Assembly: GCF_000025485.1 (NCBI RefSeq)
Contig: NC_013851.1
Span: 2,709,501 to 2,773,500 of the forward strand
Length of the DNA stretch: 64,000 nucleotides
Direction of reading: 5' to 3'
Origin: Allochromatium vinosum DSM 180
GTDB lineage: Bacteria; Pseudomonadota; Gammaproteobacteria; Chromatiales; Chromatiaceae
How positions within the stretch are numbered: the stretch's first letter is position 1; each line of letters begins with the position of its first letter. This document shows, one piece after another, positions 34,531 through 45,489 of the stretch. The translations under genes and the position numbers were made by a program. The notes under the pieces were generated by a model. The model had not been told where the DNA came from and did no database searches. It was given only the letters and a program-made list of their open reading frames with translations.

Positions 34531-35565
34531 TCATGCCGACCACCAGGGCGGCAACCGATAGACCACCGCGAGCGCCACGACCAGGATCCAGACGATCGTG
34601 ATCGGAATGAAGACCTTCCAGCCCAGGCGCATGATCTGGTCGTAGCGGTAGCGCGGGAAGGTCGCCCGCAGCCACAGAAACAGGAACATGAAGACGAAGG
34701 TCTTGGCGAGCAGCCAGTGGAAGCCGTCGCCCAGGAGCCAGTTGCCCGCCGTCCAGTCCGCCGGCAACGGTGAGAGCCAGCCGCCCAGGAACATGAGCGC
34801 CGTCAGGGCCGAGATCAGCACCATGTTGGCGTATTCGGCGAGGAAGAAGACCGCGAACGCCATGCCCGAATACTCGACATGGAAACCGGCGACGATCTCG
34901 GACTCGCCCTCGGCGACGTCGAAGGGGGCGCGGTTGGTCTCGGCGACGCCCGAGATCAGATAGACCCCGAACAGCGGCAGCAGCGGCAGCCAGAACCAGG
35001 TGAACAGGCTCCCCTCCTGGGCCGCGACGATGTCGCCCAGATTGAGACTTCCGGCGGCGACCAGCACCCCGACCAGCGCGAAGCCCATCGCGATTTCATA
35101 GGCGACCATCTGCGCCGCTGAGCGCATGGCGCCGAGCAGGGCATATTTCGAGTTCGAGGCCCAGCCGGCGATGATGATGCCGTAGACCCCGAGCGAGCTG
35201 AGCGCCAGGATGTAGAGCAGCCCGGCATTGATGTCGGCCAGCACCAGTCCTTCGTCGAAGGGGAAGACCGCCCAGACCGCGAGCGCCGGGGCGATGGCGA
35301 TCATGGGCGCGAGCAGGAAGAGCGTCTTGTCCGCCTTGGTGGGGATGACGATCTCCTTCATCAGCAGCTTGACCGCGTCGGCGATCGGCTGGAGGAGTCC
35401 CCGCCAGCCGACCCGGTTGGGTCCGATGCGCACCTGCATGTAGCCGATGACCTTGCGCTCGGCATAGGTGTAATAGGCCACCAGTCCGAGCAGCGGCAGG
35501 ATGATGGCGGTGATCTTGAGCAGGAGCTGGATCAAGACCGGCAGGCTGTTCCATAGTTCGATCAT
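34531..35565 (-). CDS. nuoH: NADH-quinone oxidoreductase subunit H
   Basis: Membrane subunit forming the quinone-binding chamber entrance, 344 residues, eight segments. Signature [19 protein letters not shown] and the Glu-rich loop [19 protein letters not shown] are intact. It is 14 bp upstream of nuoI and 7 bp downstream of nuoG. Confidence 0.98.
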   Translation of the reverse strand: MIELWNSLPVLIQLLLKITAIILPLLGLVAYYTYAERKVIGYMQVRIGPNRVGWRGLLQPIADAVKLLMKEIVIPTKADKTLFLLAPMIAIAPALAVWAVFPFDEGLVLADINAGLLYILALSSLGVYGIIIAGWASNSKYALLGAMRSAAQMVAYEIAMGFALVGVLVAAGSLNLGDIVAAQEGSLFTWFWLPLLPLFGVYLISGVAETNRAPFDVAEGESEIVAGFHVEYSGMAFAVFFLAEYANMVLISALTALMFLGGWLSPLPADWTAGNWLLGDGFHWLLAKTFVFMFLFLWLRATFPRYRYDQIMRLGWKVFIPITIVWILVVALAVVYRLPPWWSA

Positions 35566-35572
35566 GACTGCC

Positions 35573-37972
35573 TCATCCTCTCTCGCCGTGGGCCGAGCGG
35601 CCGCTGAGACGTTCGAGTCCGACCGGACCCATCATGGCTCCCAGCCCTTCGCTGCCGGGGACGGCGGCGGGGATGAGCGCCGCGCCGACCGCGACTCGGG
35701 CATCCAGGAACAGATGGGTCTCGGCCTGGGCTTCGCCCTGGGTGAGGCGAACGCAATCGCCGTCGGCCAGACCCAGCTCGGCGGCCTGATCCGGATGCAG
35801 CCGGACAGCAAACTCAGCGCCGGGCATCCGGGCGAGTGCCGGAGCGCGACGCACCAGCGGGTCGAGCGAGTAGCAGGGCACGGCACCAATGCGCGTCAAG
35901 CCGGACTCGGCGGTGAGTATCGGGCCGGCGACGGCCTGGGTTGCGCGCGGCGTATTGTCGGGCGCGGCCTCGGCGCAGAGCGCGGCCAGTTCCTCGCGGA
36001 TCTCGGTTGTGTCGCGATACTCGAAGCCGGACAGATCCAGCAGGTTGCCCAGCACACGCAGCACCTTCCAGCCCGGACGTCCCTCGCCCGGCGGGGCGAC
36101 TGCGCCCTGGAACGACTGCCAGACGCCGCTGGCATTGACGAAGGTGCCGGAGGTCTCGGCAAAGGCGCCGATCGGCAGCAGCACATCAGCCGCCGCGCGC
36201 AGTGACGGCGAATCGAAGGCCGAGCAGGCGACGACGAGCTTGGCCTGTTCGCAGGCGGCCATGGCTCGGGCCGGGTCGATCAGATCGTGATCCGGCTCCA
36301 GGCCCCAGAGCACCAGGGCACCGAGCGGCTGGTCGAGCATGGCACCGACGGCCATTCCGGGTGTCTCGGCTGGATGCGCGCCGGGCAGGATCGCCGGATG
36401 GGCGCCGGCCAGATGCGCGCCGATGCTGTTGGCGGTCGCCGGCAGATAACCGAGACGCACACCAGCCGCTTCAGCGATCACGCCCGCCAGCGCCTTGAGC
36501 AGACTGTAATCGGGATGCGCTTCAGCCAGCGCGCCGAGCAGCACCACGCCCTGCCCTTCCGCCTGTTTCAGCGTCTGGGCGACGGCTTCATGCGCGTCGG
36601 TCGGTTCGCTTGCGCCGATCAGGTCGGCCAGCACGCCCGAACCGCGCGCGTCGAGTGCTTTGGCAATCGCGGCGAGATCGGAAGCCATCCGCGCCGGTGC
36701 GCTGAGGATCTGGGTCGAGCGATGGTTGAGTTCCAGCTCCAGCGGATTGACGCACAGCACCTCGGCCCCATCCAGCGCGGCCTGACGAACGCGGTGCGCA
36801 AGCAGCGGCTGTTCCTGGCGGATGTGCGAGCCGATCAGCAGGATCGCCTTCTGTCGCGGCAGTTCGGCGACCGGCAGCCCCAGCCAGGGGAACAGCGGGT
36901 CGGCGGCATCGGCGCGGAAATCCTGTTGACGCAGACGATGGTCGATGTTGTCGCAACCCAGACCGCGTGCGATCCGCGCCGCCAGATAGAGTTCTTCCAG
37001 CGTCGTATTGGGCGCCATCAGCCAGCCCATGTCGGCGCTGTCCGCCGCCTTGAGCCGCTCGGCGACATGGGTCAGGGCTTCGGTCCACTCGACCTGATGC
37101 CACTCACCGTCGCGCTTGACCATCGGCGCTTTCAGACGATCCGTGCCATTGAGACCGGCATAGCTGAAGCGGTCGCGATCCGAGATCCAGGTCTCGTTGA
37201 CGGCTTCGTTGTCGTTGGGATGCACGCGCATCACCTGACCGCGCCGTACATGCAGCCGCAGGTTGGAGCCGAGTCCGTCGTGCGGAGCGATGCTGTCGCG
37301 TCCGGTCAGCTCCCAGGGCCGCGCGGTGAAGCGATAGGGCTTTGAGGTCAGCGCCCCGACCGGACAGAGATCAATGACGTTGCCCGCCAGCTCGTGCGTG
37401 ACCGCGTGGGCGATATAGGTGCCGATGCGCATGTCCTCGCCGCGTCCGGTTGCGCCCAGCTCTCGCACACCGGCGATCTCGGCACAGAAACGCACGCAGC
37501 GGGTGCAATGGATGCAGCGCGTCATGTCGGTGGCGATCAGCGGACCCAGATCCTCGTCCAGCACCACGCGCTTGCGCTCACTGAAGCGCGAGACATCGCC
37601 GCCATAGCCCATGGCCACGTCCTGCAACTCGCACTCGCCGCCCTGATCGCAGATCGGGCAGTCGAGCGGATGGTTGATGAGCAGGAACTCCATGGTGGCG
37701 CGCTGGGCCTCGATCGCCTTGGGCGAGCGGGTCCAGACCTTCAGGCCCTCACCGACCGGGGTCGCGCAGGCCGGCACCGGCTTGGGGAAGGGACGCCCCC
37801 CTTGCTCGGCCTCGACCAGGCACATCCGGCAGTTCGCCGCGATGGACAGCTTTTTGTGATAGCAGAACCGGGGGATCGAAATGCCCTCGCGATCGGCGAC
37901 CGCGATGATCATCTCGCCCGGCGCCGCCTCGCAGACGCGGCCATCGATCTCGATGTTGATCTTGTCCGTCAT
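35573..37972 (-). CDS. nuoG: NADH-quinone oxidoreductase subunit G
   Basis: Large Fe-S subunit, 799 residues. N-terminal [2Fe-2S] domain ([15 protein letters not shown]), a His/Cys [4Fe-4S] site ([18 protein letters not shown]), a ferredoxin-like cluster ([11 protein letters not shown] and CPVGAL), then a molybdopterin-oxidoreductase-like C-terminal domain that is structural in complex I. It is separated from nuoF by 142 bp in which I see no gene or clear signal. Confidence 0.97.
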   Translation of the reverse strand: MTDKINIEIDGRVCEAAPGEMIIAVADREGISIPRFCYHKKLSIAANCRMCLVEAEQGGRPFPKPVPACATPVGEGLKVWTRSPKAIEAQRATMEFLLINHPLDCPICDQGGECELQDVAMGYGGDVSRFSERKRVVLDEDLGPLIATDMTRCIHCTRCVRFCAEIAGVRELGATGRGEDMRIGTYIAHAVTHELAGNVIDLCPVGALTSKPYRFTARPWELTGRDSIAPHDGLGSNLRLHVRRGQVMRVHPNDNEAVNETWISDRDRFSYAGLNGTDRLKAPMVKRDGEWHQVEWTEALTHVAERLKAADSADMGWLMAPNTTLEELYLAARIARGLGCDNIDHRLRQQDFRADAADPLFPWLGLPVAELPRQKAILLIGSHIRQEQPLLAHRVRQAALDGAEVLCVNPLELELNHRSTQILSAPARMASDLAAIAKALDARGSGVLADLIGASEPTDAHEAVAQTLKQAEGQGVVLLGALAEAHPDYSLLKALAGVIAEAAGVRLGYLPATANSIGAHLAGAHPAILPGAHPAETPGMAVGAMLDQPLGALVLWGLEPDHDLIDPARAMAACEQAKLVVACSAFDSPSLRAAADVLLPIGAFAETSGTFVNASGVWQSFQGAVAPPGEGRPGWKVLRVLGNLLDLSGFEYRDTTEIREELAALCAEAAPDNTPRATQAVAGPILTAESGLTRIGAVPCYSLDPLVRRAPALARMPGAEFAVRLHPDQAAELGLADGDCVRLTQGEAQAETHLFLDARVAVGAALIPAAVPGSEGLGAMMGPVGLERLSGRSAHGERG

Positions 37973-38114
37973 GTAGGTCTCTCGATCGGCTTTCTTCGGA
38001 CAGACACGCGGAATGCGCGCCCGGTGTCAGCCGTGGCGAACTATCGGATTACAAACCAAGTCGGCGGACGCCAGACCAGCGGGCGCCCGCCTTGGATCGA
38101 CTGTCGAGCCGGTT

Positions 38115-39398
38115 TCAGGCCGCGAGACGGTGCCCGTGCTCGATCATGTACGCAAATTCGTGCCGGTAATGCTTGAGGAAACTCTGCACCGGCATAGCCG
38201 CCGCATCGCCCAGCGCGCAGATGGTCTTGCCGCCGATGCGTCCGGCGACGCTATCAAGTAGCTCCAAGTCCTCGGCACGGCCCTGACCATCGAGGATGCG
38301 CTTGATGACCCGCGCCAGCCAGCCGGTGCCCTCACGACACGGCGTACACTGCCCGCAAGACTCGTGCATGTAGAAGTGCGACAGGTTGTAGAGCACCTTG
38401 ACCATGCAGGTTCCCTCGGCGATCACGATGACCGCCCCCGAACCGAGCATCGACCCGGCCTTGGCGATGGAGTCGTAATCCATGTCGACGTCCATCATGA
38501 TCTCACCCGGCACCACGGGCACCGAGGAACCGCCCGGAATCACGGCCTTGAGCTTGCGCCCGTCCTTGACGCCCCCCGCCATCTCCAGCAACGCCCTGAA
38601 CGGCGTCCCCAGCGGCACCTCGAAATTGTTCGGCGCATTCACATGCCCCGACACCGAGAACAGCTTCGGCCCGCCATTGTTCGGCCGCCCCTGCTCCAGG
38701 AACCACTGCCCGCCCTTCTCCAGAATCACCGGAATCGACGCCAGCGACTCGGTATTGTTGATCGTCGTCGGCCGCCCATAGAGACCGACCTGAGCCGGAA
38801 ACGGCGGCTTGTAACGCGGCTGGCCCTTCTTGCCCTCGATGGATTCGAGTAGCGCCGTCTCCTCGCCGCAGATATAGGCCCCCGCCCCCATATGCGCATA
38901 GAGATCGAAGTCCACCCCCGACCCCTGAATGTCGCGCCCGAGCAAGCCGGCGGCATAGGCCTCACGCACCGCGTCCTCGAACCGCTCGATCGGCTCGTAG
39001 AACTCGCCGCGAATATAGTTGTAACCCACGGTCGCGCCGATGCAATACCCGGCGATCGCCATCCCCTCGATCAACTGATGCGGGTTGTAGCGCAGGATGT
39101 CGCGATCCTTGCAAGTGCCCGGCTCGCCCTCGTCGGAGTTGCAGACGATATATTTCTGCCCCGGTGCCTGGCGCGGCATGAAGCTCCACTTCAACCCGGT
39201 CGGAAAGCCCGCACCGCCGCGCCCACGCAGGGCCGAGCGCTTGACCTCCTCGATCAAATCGGCCGGATCGGGACGCTCGCGCAAAATGCGCTCCCACTGC
39301 GCATAGCCGCCGAGATCGCGATAGGCCGCCAGCGTGTGCCGGATGGCTGGATCGAGATGCTGATTGCGGAAGCAAACGGTGTTCTGACGTTCGACCAT
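38115..39398 (-). CDS. nuoF: NADH-quinone oxidoreductase subunit F
   Basis: NADH- and FMN-binding subunit with [4Fe-4S] cluster N3, 427 residues. Motifs: [17 protein letters not shown] (NADH/FMN), [14 protein letters not shown] (FMN) and [11 protein letters not shown] (Fe-S). Starts 4 bp after nuoE. Confidence 0.98.
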   Translation of the reverse strand: MVERQNTVCFRNQHLDPAIRHTLAAYRDLGGYAQWERILRERPDPADLIEEVKRSALRGRGGAGFPTGLKWSFMPRQAPGQKYIVCNSDEGEPGTCKDRDILRYNPHQLIEGMAIAGYCIGATVGYNYIRGEFYEPIERFEDAVREAYAAGLLGRDIQGSGVDFDLYAHMGAGAYICGEETALLESIEGKKGQPRYKPPFPAQVGLYGRPTTINNTESLASIPVILEKGGQWFLEQGRPNNGGPKLFSVSGHVNAPNNFEVPLGTPFRALLEMAGGVKDGRKLKAVIPGGSSVPVVPGEIMMDVDMDYDSIAKAGSMLGSGAVIVIAEGTCMVKVLYNLSHFYMHESCGQCTPCREGTGWLARVIKRILDGQGRAEDLELLDSVAGRIGGKTICALGDAAAMPVQSFLKHYRHEFAYMIEHGHRLAA

Positions 39399-39402
39399 GC
39401 CC

Positions 39403-39930
39403 TTACTCCAGCCCGTCGATCAGCTTGTCGAGCGACTCGGGCGTCAGCTTCTCGTGATAGACCTTGTCGAGCAGCACCGCCGGTGCATCGCGACAGGCAC
39501 CCAGACACTCGACTTCCTTGAGCGTGAAGCGCCCATCGGACGTGGTCTCGCCCACCTTGACGCCGTACTTGTGCTCGACGTGTTCGATGAGTTCCTCCGA
39601 CCCATTGAGCATGCACGAGATGCTGTTGCAGACACAGACCTTGTGCCGACCCTGCGGCGTCAGGTCATACATGCCATAGAAGGTCGCGACCTCATAGACC
39701 GAAACCGCCGGCATATCGAGATAGGCCGCCACGTCATCCATCAGCTCGGTCGTCAGCCAGCCGCCGTTGGCATCCTGGACGATGGACAGCGCCGGCATCA
39801 CCGCCGACTGCTTCCACTCGGGCGGATACTTGGCGATGTGGGCGTCGATGGCCTCGCGGATCTCGGGCGAGAACAGCGCGGATTTGTCGACGTCATGTTC
39901 GACGGCCTGGGGTGCGTTGCGAAAGCTCAT
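39403..39930 (-). CDS. nuoE: NADH-quinone oxidoreductase subunit E
   Basis: Thioredoxin-like [2Fe-2S] (N1a) subunit, 175 residues. Cluster ligands are in CVCNSISC and [11 protein letters not shown]. The start abuts the nuoD stop, giving a coupled NuoE-NuoF pair in the NADH dehydrogenase module. Confidence 0.98.
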   Translation of the reverse strand: MSFRNAPQAVEHDVDKSALFSPEIREAIDAHIAKYPPEWKQSAVMPALSIVQDANGGWLTTELMDDVAAYLDMPAVSVYEVATFYGMYDLTPQGRHKVCVCNSISCMLNGSEELIEHVEHKYGVKVGETTSDGRFTLKEVECLGACRDAPAVLLDKVYHEKLTPESLDKLIDGLE

Positions 39931-41186
39931 CAGCGGTCGATCTCCCCGAACACGATATCCAGTGTGCCGATGATGGCCACCACGTCGGCCAGCATGTGGC
40001 CCCTGGACATCTCATCGAGCGCGGCCAGATGCGGAAAACCAGGCGCACGCACTTTCAACCGATAAGGCTTGTTGGCCCCATCCGAGACGATGTAGCAGCC
40101 GAACTCGCCCTTGGGCGCCTCGACCGCGGCATACACCTCGCCCGGCGGCGGACAATAGCCCTCGGTGAAGAGTTTGAAGTGATGGATCAAGGCTTCCATG
40201 TTCTCCTTGACCTCGGCGCGCTTGGGTGGCACCACCTTGTGATCCTCGATCGACACCGGCCCCGGATTGGCGCGCAGCCAGTCGACGCACTGGCGGATGA
40301 TGCGGTTGGACTGGCGCATCTCTTCCATGCGCACCAGGTAGCGGTCATAGCAGTCGCCGTTCACGCCGACCGGAATATCGAAATCGACCTGATGATAGGC
40401 CGCATAGGGCTGCTTCTTGCGCAGATCCCACTCGATGCCCGAGCCGCGCAACATGGGGCCGGTGAAACCGAGCTGCAACGCCCGCTCCGGCGAGACCACG
40501 CCGATGTCGACCGTGCGCTGCTTCCAGATGCGATTGTCGGTGAGCAGCGTCTCGTACTCGTCGACATGACCGGGGAAGCGGTCGGTGAAGTCCTGGATGA
40601 AGTCGAGCAGCGAGCCGTCGCGGGCACTGTTGCGCTGGGCGATCTCGCGCGCGCTGTGCCACTTGGACTTGCCCTCGTAGCGCGGCATGGTGTCGGGCAG
40701 ATCGCGATGCACGCCGCCCGGACGATAATAGGTCGCGTGCATACGCGCGCCCGAGACCGCCTCGTAGCAGTCGAGCAGATCCTCGCGCTCGCGGAAGCAG
40801 TAGAGGAAGACGCTCATGGCGCCGATGTCGAGCGCATGGGCCGCGAGCCACATCAGATGGTTCAGGATGCGCGTGATCTCGTCGAACAGCGTCCGGATGT
40901 ACTGCGCCCGCTCCGGCGCCTGGACGCCGAGCAGCTTCTCGATCGCGCGCACATAGCCGTGCTCGTTGCACATCATGGACACATAGTCCAGACGGTCCAT
41001 GTAGCCGATCGACTGGTTGTACGGCTTGTATTCGGCCAGCTTTTCGGTGCCGCGATGCAGCAACCCGATATGCGGATCAGCGCGTTCGATGACTTCGCCG
41101 TCCATCTCCAGCACCAGACGCAGCACGCCGTGCGCCGACGGATGCTGGGGGCCGAAGTTCAGGGTGTAATTGCGGATCTCAGGCAT
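39930..41186 (-). CDS. nuoD: NADH-quinone oxidoreductase subunit D
   Basis: Quinone-pocket subunit related to NiFe hydrogenase large subunits, 418 residues. Conserved [21 protein letters not shown] contains the quinone-binding His; it is given here as [14 protein letters not shown]. nuoC and nuoD are separate genes, unlike the E. coli fusion, and overlap by 8 bp. Confidence 0.98.
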   Translation of the reverse strand: MPEIRNYTLNFGPQHPSAHGVLRLVLEMDGEVIERADPHIGLLHRGTEKLAEYKPYNQSIGYMDRLDYVSMMCNEHGYVRAIEKLLGVQAPERAQYIRTLFDEITRILNHLMWLAAHALDIGAMSVFLYCFREREDLLDCYEAVSGARMHATYYRPGGVHRDLPDTMPRYEGKSKWHSAREIAQRNSARDGSLLDFIQDFTDRFPGHVDEYETLLTDNRIWKQRTVDIGVVSPERALQLGFTGPMLRGSGIEWDLRKKQPYAAYHQVDFDIPVGVNGDCYDRYLVRMEEMRQSNRIIRQCVDWLRANPGPVSIEDHKVVPPKRAEVKENMEALIHHFKLFTEGYCPPPGEVYAAVEAPKGEFGCYIVSDGANKPYRLKVRAPGFPHLAALDEMSRGHMLADVVAIIGTLDIVFGEIDR

Positions 41187-41886
41187 GACGGGCTTCCTCG
41201 CCGGGACCGACGTAACGGCTGTCCTCGCGGATCACGCGGGGCACCAGCACGCGCGGTTCGATGGAGACCGGCTCGTAGACGACGCGCTTGAGCTCGGGGT
41301 CGTAACGCATCTCGACCTGACCGCTGAGCGGGAAGTCCTTGCGGAACGGATGGCCGACGAACCCATAGTCGGTGAGGATGCGGCGCAGATCCGGATGCCC
41401 CCGGAAGAGAATGCCGTAGAGATCGAAGGCTTCGCGCTCGAACCAGTTGGCCGAGTCCCAGACCGGGATCAGCGAATCGACGATGGGCGCAGCCGCACCG
41501 ACATGCACGCGTAGCCGCAACCGATGATTGTGGGCGAGCGAGAGCAGATGGACCACCACGCCGAAACGCTTGGGATCATCCGCCTCGATCCGGAGGTCAC
41601 GATCGACACCGCGCCCGAAGCCCGTCGTCGATGCCTCGTCGGTCTCCCACTCCGAGCAACCATAGGCGGCATAGTCGACGCCGCAGAGATCGATCAACTG
41701 CTCGAAGCGGAAGTCGTCGTGATCGCGCAGGGTCCGGGCCACGTCGAGCAGCCGTTCAGCGGGCACGACCAGAGTCAGCTCGTCGAATGCGTCGATCAGC
41801 TCGAAGTCCGACTCGGCGAAATGCGCGCGAATGGCCGCGACAAGCGCGTCCACCCTGGCGGTGCGGGTCAGGATGTGTGTCACCAT
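41179..41886 (-). CDS. nuoC: NADH-quinone oxidoreductase subunit C
   Basis: 30-kDa hydrophilic subunit linking B and D, 235 residues. Signature [19 protein letters not shown] and [15 protein letters not shown] are intact. Follows nuoB by 15 bp and overlaps nuoD. Confidence 0.97.
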   Translation of the reverse strand: MVTHILTRTARVDALVAAIRAHFAESDFELIDAFDELTLVVPAERLLDVARTLRDHDDFRFEQLIDLCGVDYAAYGCSEWETDEASTTGFGRGVDRDLRIEADDPKRFGVVVHLLSLAHNHRLRLRVHVGAAAPIVDSLIPVWDSANWFEREAFDLYGILFRGHPDLRRILTDYGFVGHPFRKDFPLSGQVEMRYDPELKRVVYEPVSIEPRVLVPRVIREDSRYVGPGEEARHA

Positions 41887-41901
41887 GATCTCTGAAGGAA
41901 C

Positions 41902-42368
<467 letters not shown>

Positions 42369-42378
<10 letters not shown>

Positions 42379-42725
42379 TCCAGGGCCCCCTTCTTCCACT
42401 CATAGATGAAGCCAACGACCAGGATTCCGAGAAACACGACCATGGCCCAGAAGGCGAAGAGGCCCAGCTCACCGAGCGCAACGGCCCAGGGGAAGAGGAA
42501 CGCGATCTCCAGATCGAAGATGATGAACAGGATGGCGACCAGATAGTACCGGACGTCGAATTTCATGCGGGCGCTCTCGAACGCCTCGAAGCCGCATTCG
42601 TAAGGGGAATCCTTTTCGCTATCGGGGCGCCGGGGGCCAAGCAGATAGCCCATGACCAGCGGACCCACGCCAACCAGAATCCCGACCAGGATGAAGATCA
42701 GGATCGGCAGATAGTTGTCGAGCAC
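42369..42725 (-). CDS. nuoA: NADH-quinone oxidoreductase subunit A
   Basis: First gene of the nuo operon; a 118-residue, three-helix subunit with the conserved YECGFEAF loop and [19 protein letters not shown]. It starts with GTG at 42725, preceded by AGAGGGG. The promoter is about 50 bp upstream. Confidence 0.97.
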
Positions 42726-42771
42726 TCTGTCCCCTCTCTGACGTTTTTCTAATATTCGCGGCCGAACCGGG

Positions 42772-42801
42772 AGTCTAGTGCAGGGGTTGGCGCGCTGTCA
42801 A
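42772..42801 (-). promoter_or_regulatory. Sigma70 promoter of the nuo operon
   Basis: On the minus strand a perfect TTGACA (42796-42801), 18-bp spacer and TAGACT (42772-42777), giving a leader of about 40 nt before the GTG start of nuoA. Confidence 0.75.
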
Positions 42802-42867
42802 CCCTGCCATCAATCCAAATTATTTGATTTTTCAAAGCATTAGATAATTATCAATGACACAAAGAAA

Positions 42868-42898
42868 AACGGCATACCGCGTGGGCGATATGCCGTTT
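42868..42898 (-). terminator. Terminator of the secG/tRNA-Leu unit
   Basis: Stem AAACGGCATA/TATGCCGTTT around a 12-nt loop; on the minus strand it is followed by TTTCTTTG. It lies just past the CCA of tRNA-Leu. Confidence 0.8.
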
Positions 42899-42903
42899 AT
42901 TGT

Positions 42904-42988
42904 TGGTGCCGACGGCCAGACTCGAACTGGCACGGCTTGCGCCACTACCCCCTCAAGATAGCGTGTCTACCAATTTCACCACGTCGGC
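42904..42988 (-). tRNA. tRNA-Leu (anticodon GAG)
   Basis: 85 nt with acceptor GCCGACG/CGTCGGC, long class II variable arm, anticodon loop CTTGAGG (GAG), T arm GTTCGAGTC and encoded CCA. It lies just after secG, the common secG-leu order. Confidence 0.96.
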
Positions 42989-42999
42989 TAAAACTGAAA

Positions 43000-43458
43000 T
43001 CATTGTTTATCGGCTGCCTGATCACCGGATGATTCGGCATCCGCATTCGGCTCGACAGAATCCTGTAACGGCGCTGTCGGAACATCGGAAGCGGTCGATT
43101 CGGAGGGCATCGCCGCTCCTGGAATCGCAGGCACATCCGAACTCGCCGGGCGCGGAATCGACTCGGCCGGCACGCTCGGGACGACGACTGCGTCGCCCAT
43201 TTTATCCATCAATCCGGCCGGTCCGCTAGTCTGAGTTGCATAATAGGCCAAGGCCATGCTCGTCAGAAAGAACAGCGTCGCCAGGATCGCCGTGAGCCGC
43301 GTCAGAAACGAACCCGAACCCTGGGCGCCGAAGACGGTCGCCGAAGCACCGCTACCGAAGGCCGCGCCCGCATCCGCACCCTTGCCATGCTGGATCAGCA
43401 CCAGACCGATCAGACCCAGCGACAGAAAGACTTGGAGGACTGTCAGAATCGTTTGCAT
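43000..43458 (-). CDS. secG: Protein translocase subunit SecG
   Basis: Two-helix SecYEG accessory subunit. The 152 residues include VFLSLGLIGLVLIQHGKGAD and GSGASATVFGAQGSGSFLTR, both typical. The C-terminal 70 residues are a Pro/Ser/Asp-rich tail, longer than in E. coli (110 aa). Located between tpiA and tRNA-Leu. Confidence 0.96.
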   Translation of the reverse strand: MQTILTVLQVFLSLGLIGLVLIQHGKGADAGAAFGSGASATVFGAQGSGSFLTRLTAILATLFFLTSMALAYYATQTSGPAGLMDKMGDAVVVPSVPAESIPRPASSDVPAIPGAAMPSESTASDVPTAPLQDSVEPNADAESSGDQAADKQ

Positions 43459-43480
43459 GCGTTACTCAACAAAGGGCGTC

Positions 43481-44242
43481 TCAAACTGCCGTCTCTCCAG
43501 CCTGGCAGATCGCCAGAAAATCTTCGGCCACCAGCGAGGCGCCGCCGATCAGACCACCGTCGATGTCCGGCATTGCCAGCAATTCAGCGGCGTTCGACGG
43601 CTTCATGCTGCCGCCGTAGAGAATCCGAACCTTCTCGGCGATCGCGGCGTCATGCGCGGCGACACGGCGACGAATGAAGGCATGGACTTCCTGCGCCTGT
43701 TCGGGCGTGGCCGTCTTGCCGGTCCCGATCGCCCAGACCGGCTCATATGCGATCGCAACCTGACCGAACGATTCGATGCCATTGGCTTCGATGATCGCGT
43801 CGATCTGCCCTGCAATCACAGCTTCCATGAAGCCCTGCTCGCGTTGTTCGAGCGTCTCGCCAACGCAGAGAATGGGCGTCATGCCGGTGGACGCGACCAT
43901 CGCCAGCTTTTTGGCAACGATGGCGTCGGTCTCACCATAGTATTCGCGACGCTCGGAGTGCCCGCAGATCACATAGCGGCATCCGAACTCGTTCAGCATC
44001 TCAGCCGATGTTTCGCCTGTATAGGCGCCACTCGCTTCAGTGCAGACGTTTTGCGCGCCGAGCCGGATCGAACGACCAGACAGTAAACGCTGAGCAAGCT
44101 CTAGAAAGACGAAGGGCACGCAGACCGCTATTTCGGCTTTTGCTATCCCACTCGAACCTTCGAGGACACCCTGAATCAGCGACTCGGCGCTGGAACGGGT
44201 GCCGTTCATCTTCCAGTTACCTGCAATCAGAGGCTGACGCAT
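43481..44242 (-). CDS. tpiA: Triosephosphate isomerase
   Basis: Glycolytic TIM-barrel enzyme interconverting GAP and DHAP, 253 residues. Catalytic Lys in NWKMNGT, His in CGHSERR, Glu in [11 protein letters not shown], and phosphate loop LYGGSM are all present. ATG 44242 gives the conserved [11 protein letters not shown] start. Divergent from smpB. Confidence 0.98.
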   Translation of the reverse strand: MRQPLIAGNWKMNGTRSSAESLIQGVLEGSSGIAKAEIAVCVPFVFLELAQRLLSGRSIRLGAQNVCTEASGAYTGETSAEMLNEFGCRYVICGHSERREYYGETDAIVAKKLAMVASTGMTPILCVGETLEQREQGFMEAVIAGQIDAIIEANGIESFGQVAIAYEPVWAIGTGKTATPEQAQEVHAFIRRRVAAHDAAIAEKVRILYGGSMKPSNAAELLAMPDIDGGLIGGASLVAEDFLAICQAGETAV

Positions 44243-44387
44243 GGCGATACGGCTCCATGTTTTGCTCAAACTAGCAAGCTCGAAGCGAGCCGGCGATTAT
44301 AGACACTTTCGCGCATTCCGCAAGCCCCCTGTGAATGTGAAATCGCGAGGCTTAATCCGGCGCGCGCTTTCGGCTACACTCGCGCGC

Positions 44388-44867
44388 ATGGCAAAAGGTA
44401 CCAAGAAAACTTCCGACGGCAGCTCGACCATCGCCCTCAACAAGAAGGCCGGGCACGACTATTTCATCGAGCAGCGCCTCGAGACCGGACTCGTGCTCGA
44501 AGGCTGGGAGGTCAAAAGCCTGCGCGCCGGGCGCGTGCAGCTCAAGGAGAGCTATGTCAAGATCCTCCATGCCGAGGCCTTCCTCATCGGCGCGCACATC
44601 TCGGCGCTGGCGACCGCCTCGACCCATATCAGCCCCGACCCGACCCGTAGCCGCAAGCTGCTGCTCAAGCGCTCGGAACTCAACCGGCTGATCGGGTTGA
44701 CTGAGCGTGCAGGCTATACCCTGATCCCGACCGCGATGTATTGGAAGCGCGGACGCGCCAAGCTCGAGATCGGTCTGGCCAAGGGCAAGAAGCAGCACGA
44801 CAAGCGCGCCACCGAGCGCGACCGCGACTGGCAGCGCGAGAAGGAGCGCATCTTCAAGACCGGTTGA
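44388..44867 (+). CDS. smpB: SsrA-binding protein SmpB
   Basis: tmRNA partner for ribosome rescue, 159 residues. Hallmarks: [30 protein letters not shown], and a basic C-terminal tail ([19 protein letters not shown]). ATG 44388 gives the normal length; the long upstream extension is not conserved. It lies 67 bp before ssrA. Confidence 0.98.
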   Translation: MAKGTKKTSDGSSTIALNKKAGHDYFIEQRLETGLVLEGWEVKSLRAGRVQLKESYVKILHAEAFLIGAHISALATASTHISPDPTRSRKLLLKRSELNRLIGLTERAGYTLIPTAMYWKRGRAKLEIGLAKGKKQHDKRATERDRDWQREKERIFKTG

Positions 44868-44889
44868 GGTCGGGCGGCGACTTTTTCGG

Positions 44890-44918
44890 TTGCCCTGGAA
44901 CCAAAGCTTCCCTATATT
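44890..44918 (+). promoter_or_regulatory. ssrA promoter
   Basis: TTGCCC (44890-44895), 17-bp spacer, TATATT (44913-44918), about 16 bp before the mature 5' end of tmRNA. Confidence 0.65.
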
Positions 44919-44934
44919 GACCAACTTCTCACCT

Positions 44935-45292
44935 GGGGGCGACATGGCTTCGACGTGGGTCGCAAAACCTGAGGTGCATGCCGAGGTGCGGGAAACCTCG
45001 TAAAACCATCCGCAAACCAATAGTTGCCAACGACGACAACTACGCTCTCGCTGCTTAATCCCAGCGGGCCTCAGACCGCTGCCTGCCTATGGACGGCGGA
45101 TTCCTGGGGTAAAAACACATAGGATCGCGGTGACGGGCGTCCGGACCTGATCTGCTAAAACCTAACGGAATCGCCGACTGATCGCCCTGCCCCTTGGGCG
45201 GCGGGAGGCTAAAAACAATAAAGCGGGCTAAGCATGTAGGACCAATGGCAGAGGGCTTGCGGACGCGGGTTCGATTCCCGCCGCCTCCACCA
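44935..45292 (+). ncRNA. ssrA: Transfer-messenger RNA
   Basis: 358 nt from GGGGGCGACATGGC to GCCTCCACCA. The ends form the tRNA-like acceptor (GGGGGCG/CGCCTCC with one G-U) and T arm GGGTTCGATTCCC. The tag reading frame at 45026-45058 encodes ANDDNYALAA followed by TAA. Co-located with smpB. Confidence 0.97.
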
Positions 45293-45315
45293 AATACTCG
45301 TCCACAGACGCCCAC

Positions 45316-45340
45316 AAACCCGCTTAAGTGCGGGTTTTTC
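45316..45340 (+). terminator. ssrA terminator
   Basis: AACCCGC / GCGGGTT stem with TTAAGT loop and T-run, 24 bp after tmRNA. Confidence 0.85.
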
Positions 45341-45391
45341 ATGCCTATACGCTCCTCATGCGGGCATGTCCGTCCATCGACATCATCCAAA

Positions 45392-45449
45392 CTGGGGCAA
45401 CATTGGCGGCAAGCGATCCGCTACTGCATGGAGTTACCCCGTGCCCCAG
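45392..45449. repeat. Inverted CTGGGGCA / TGCCCCAG pair between ssrA and jetA
   Basis: CTGGGGCA at 45392-45399 and its complement TGCCCCAG at 45442-45449. The same GCCCCAG core forms the end repeats of the tRNA-Lys element. The 197-bp gap between tmRNA and jetA otherwise shows only the terminator. Confidence 0.5.
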
Positions 45450-45489
45450 CACAGACCATGGAAAGTGAGTTTTTGGGGATCGAGGCACG

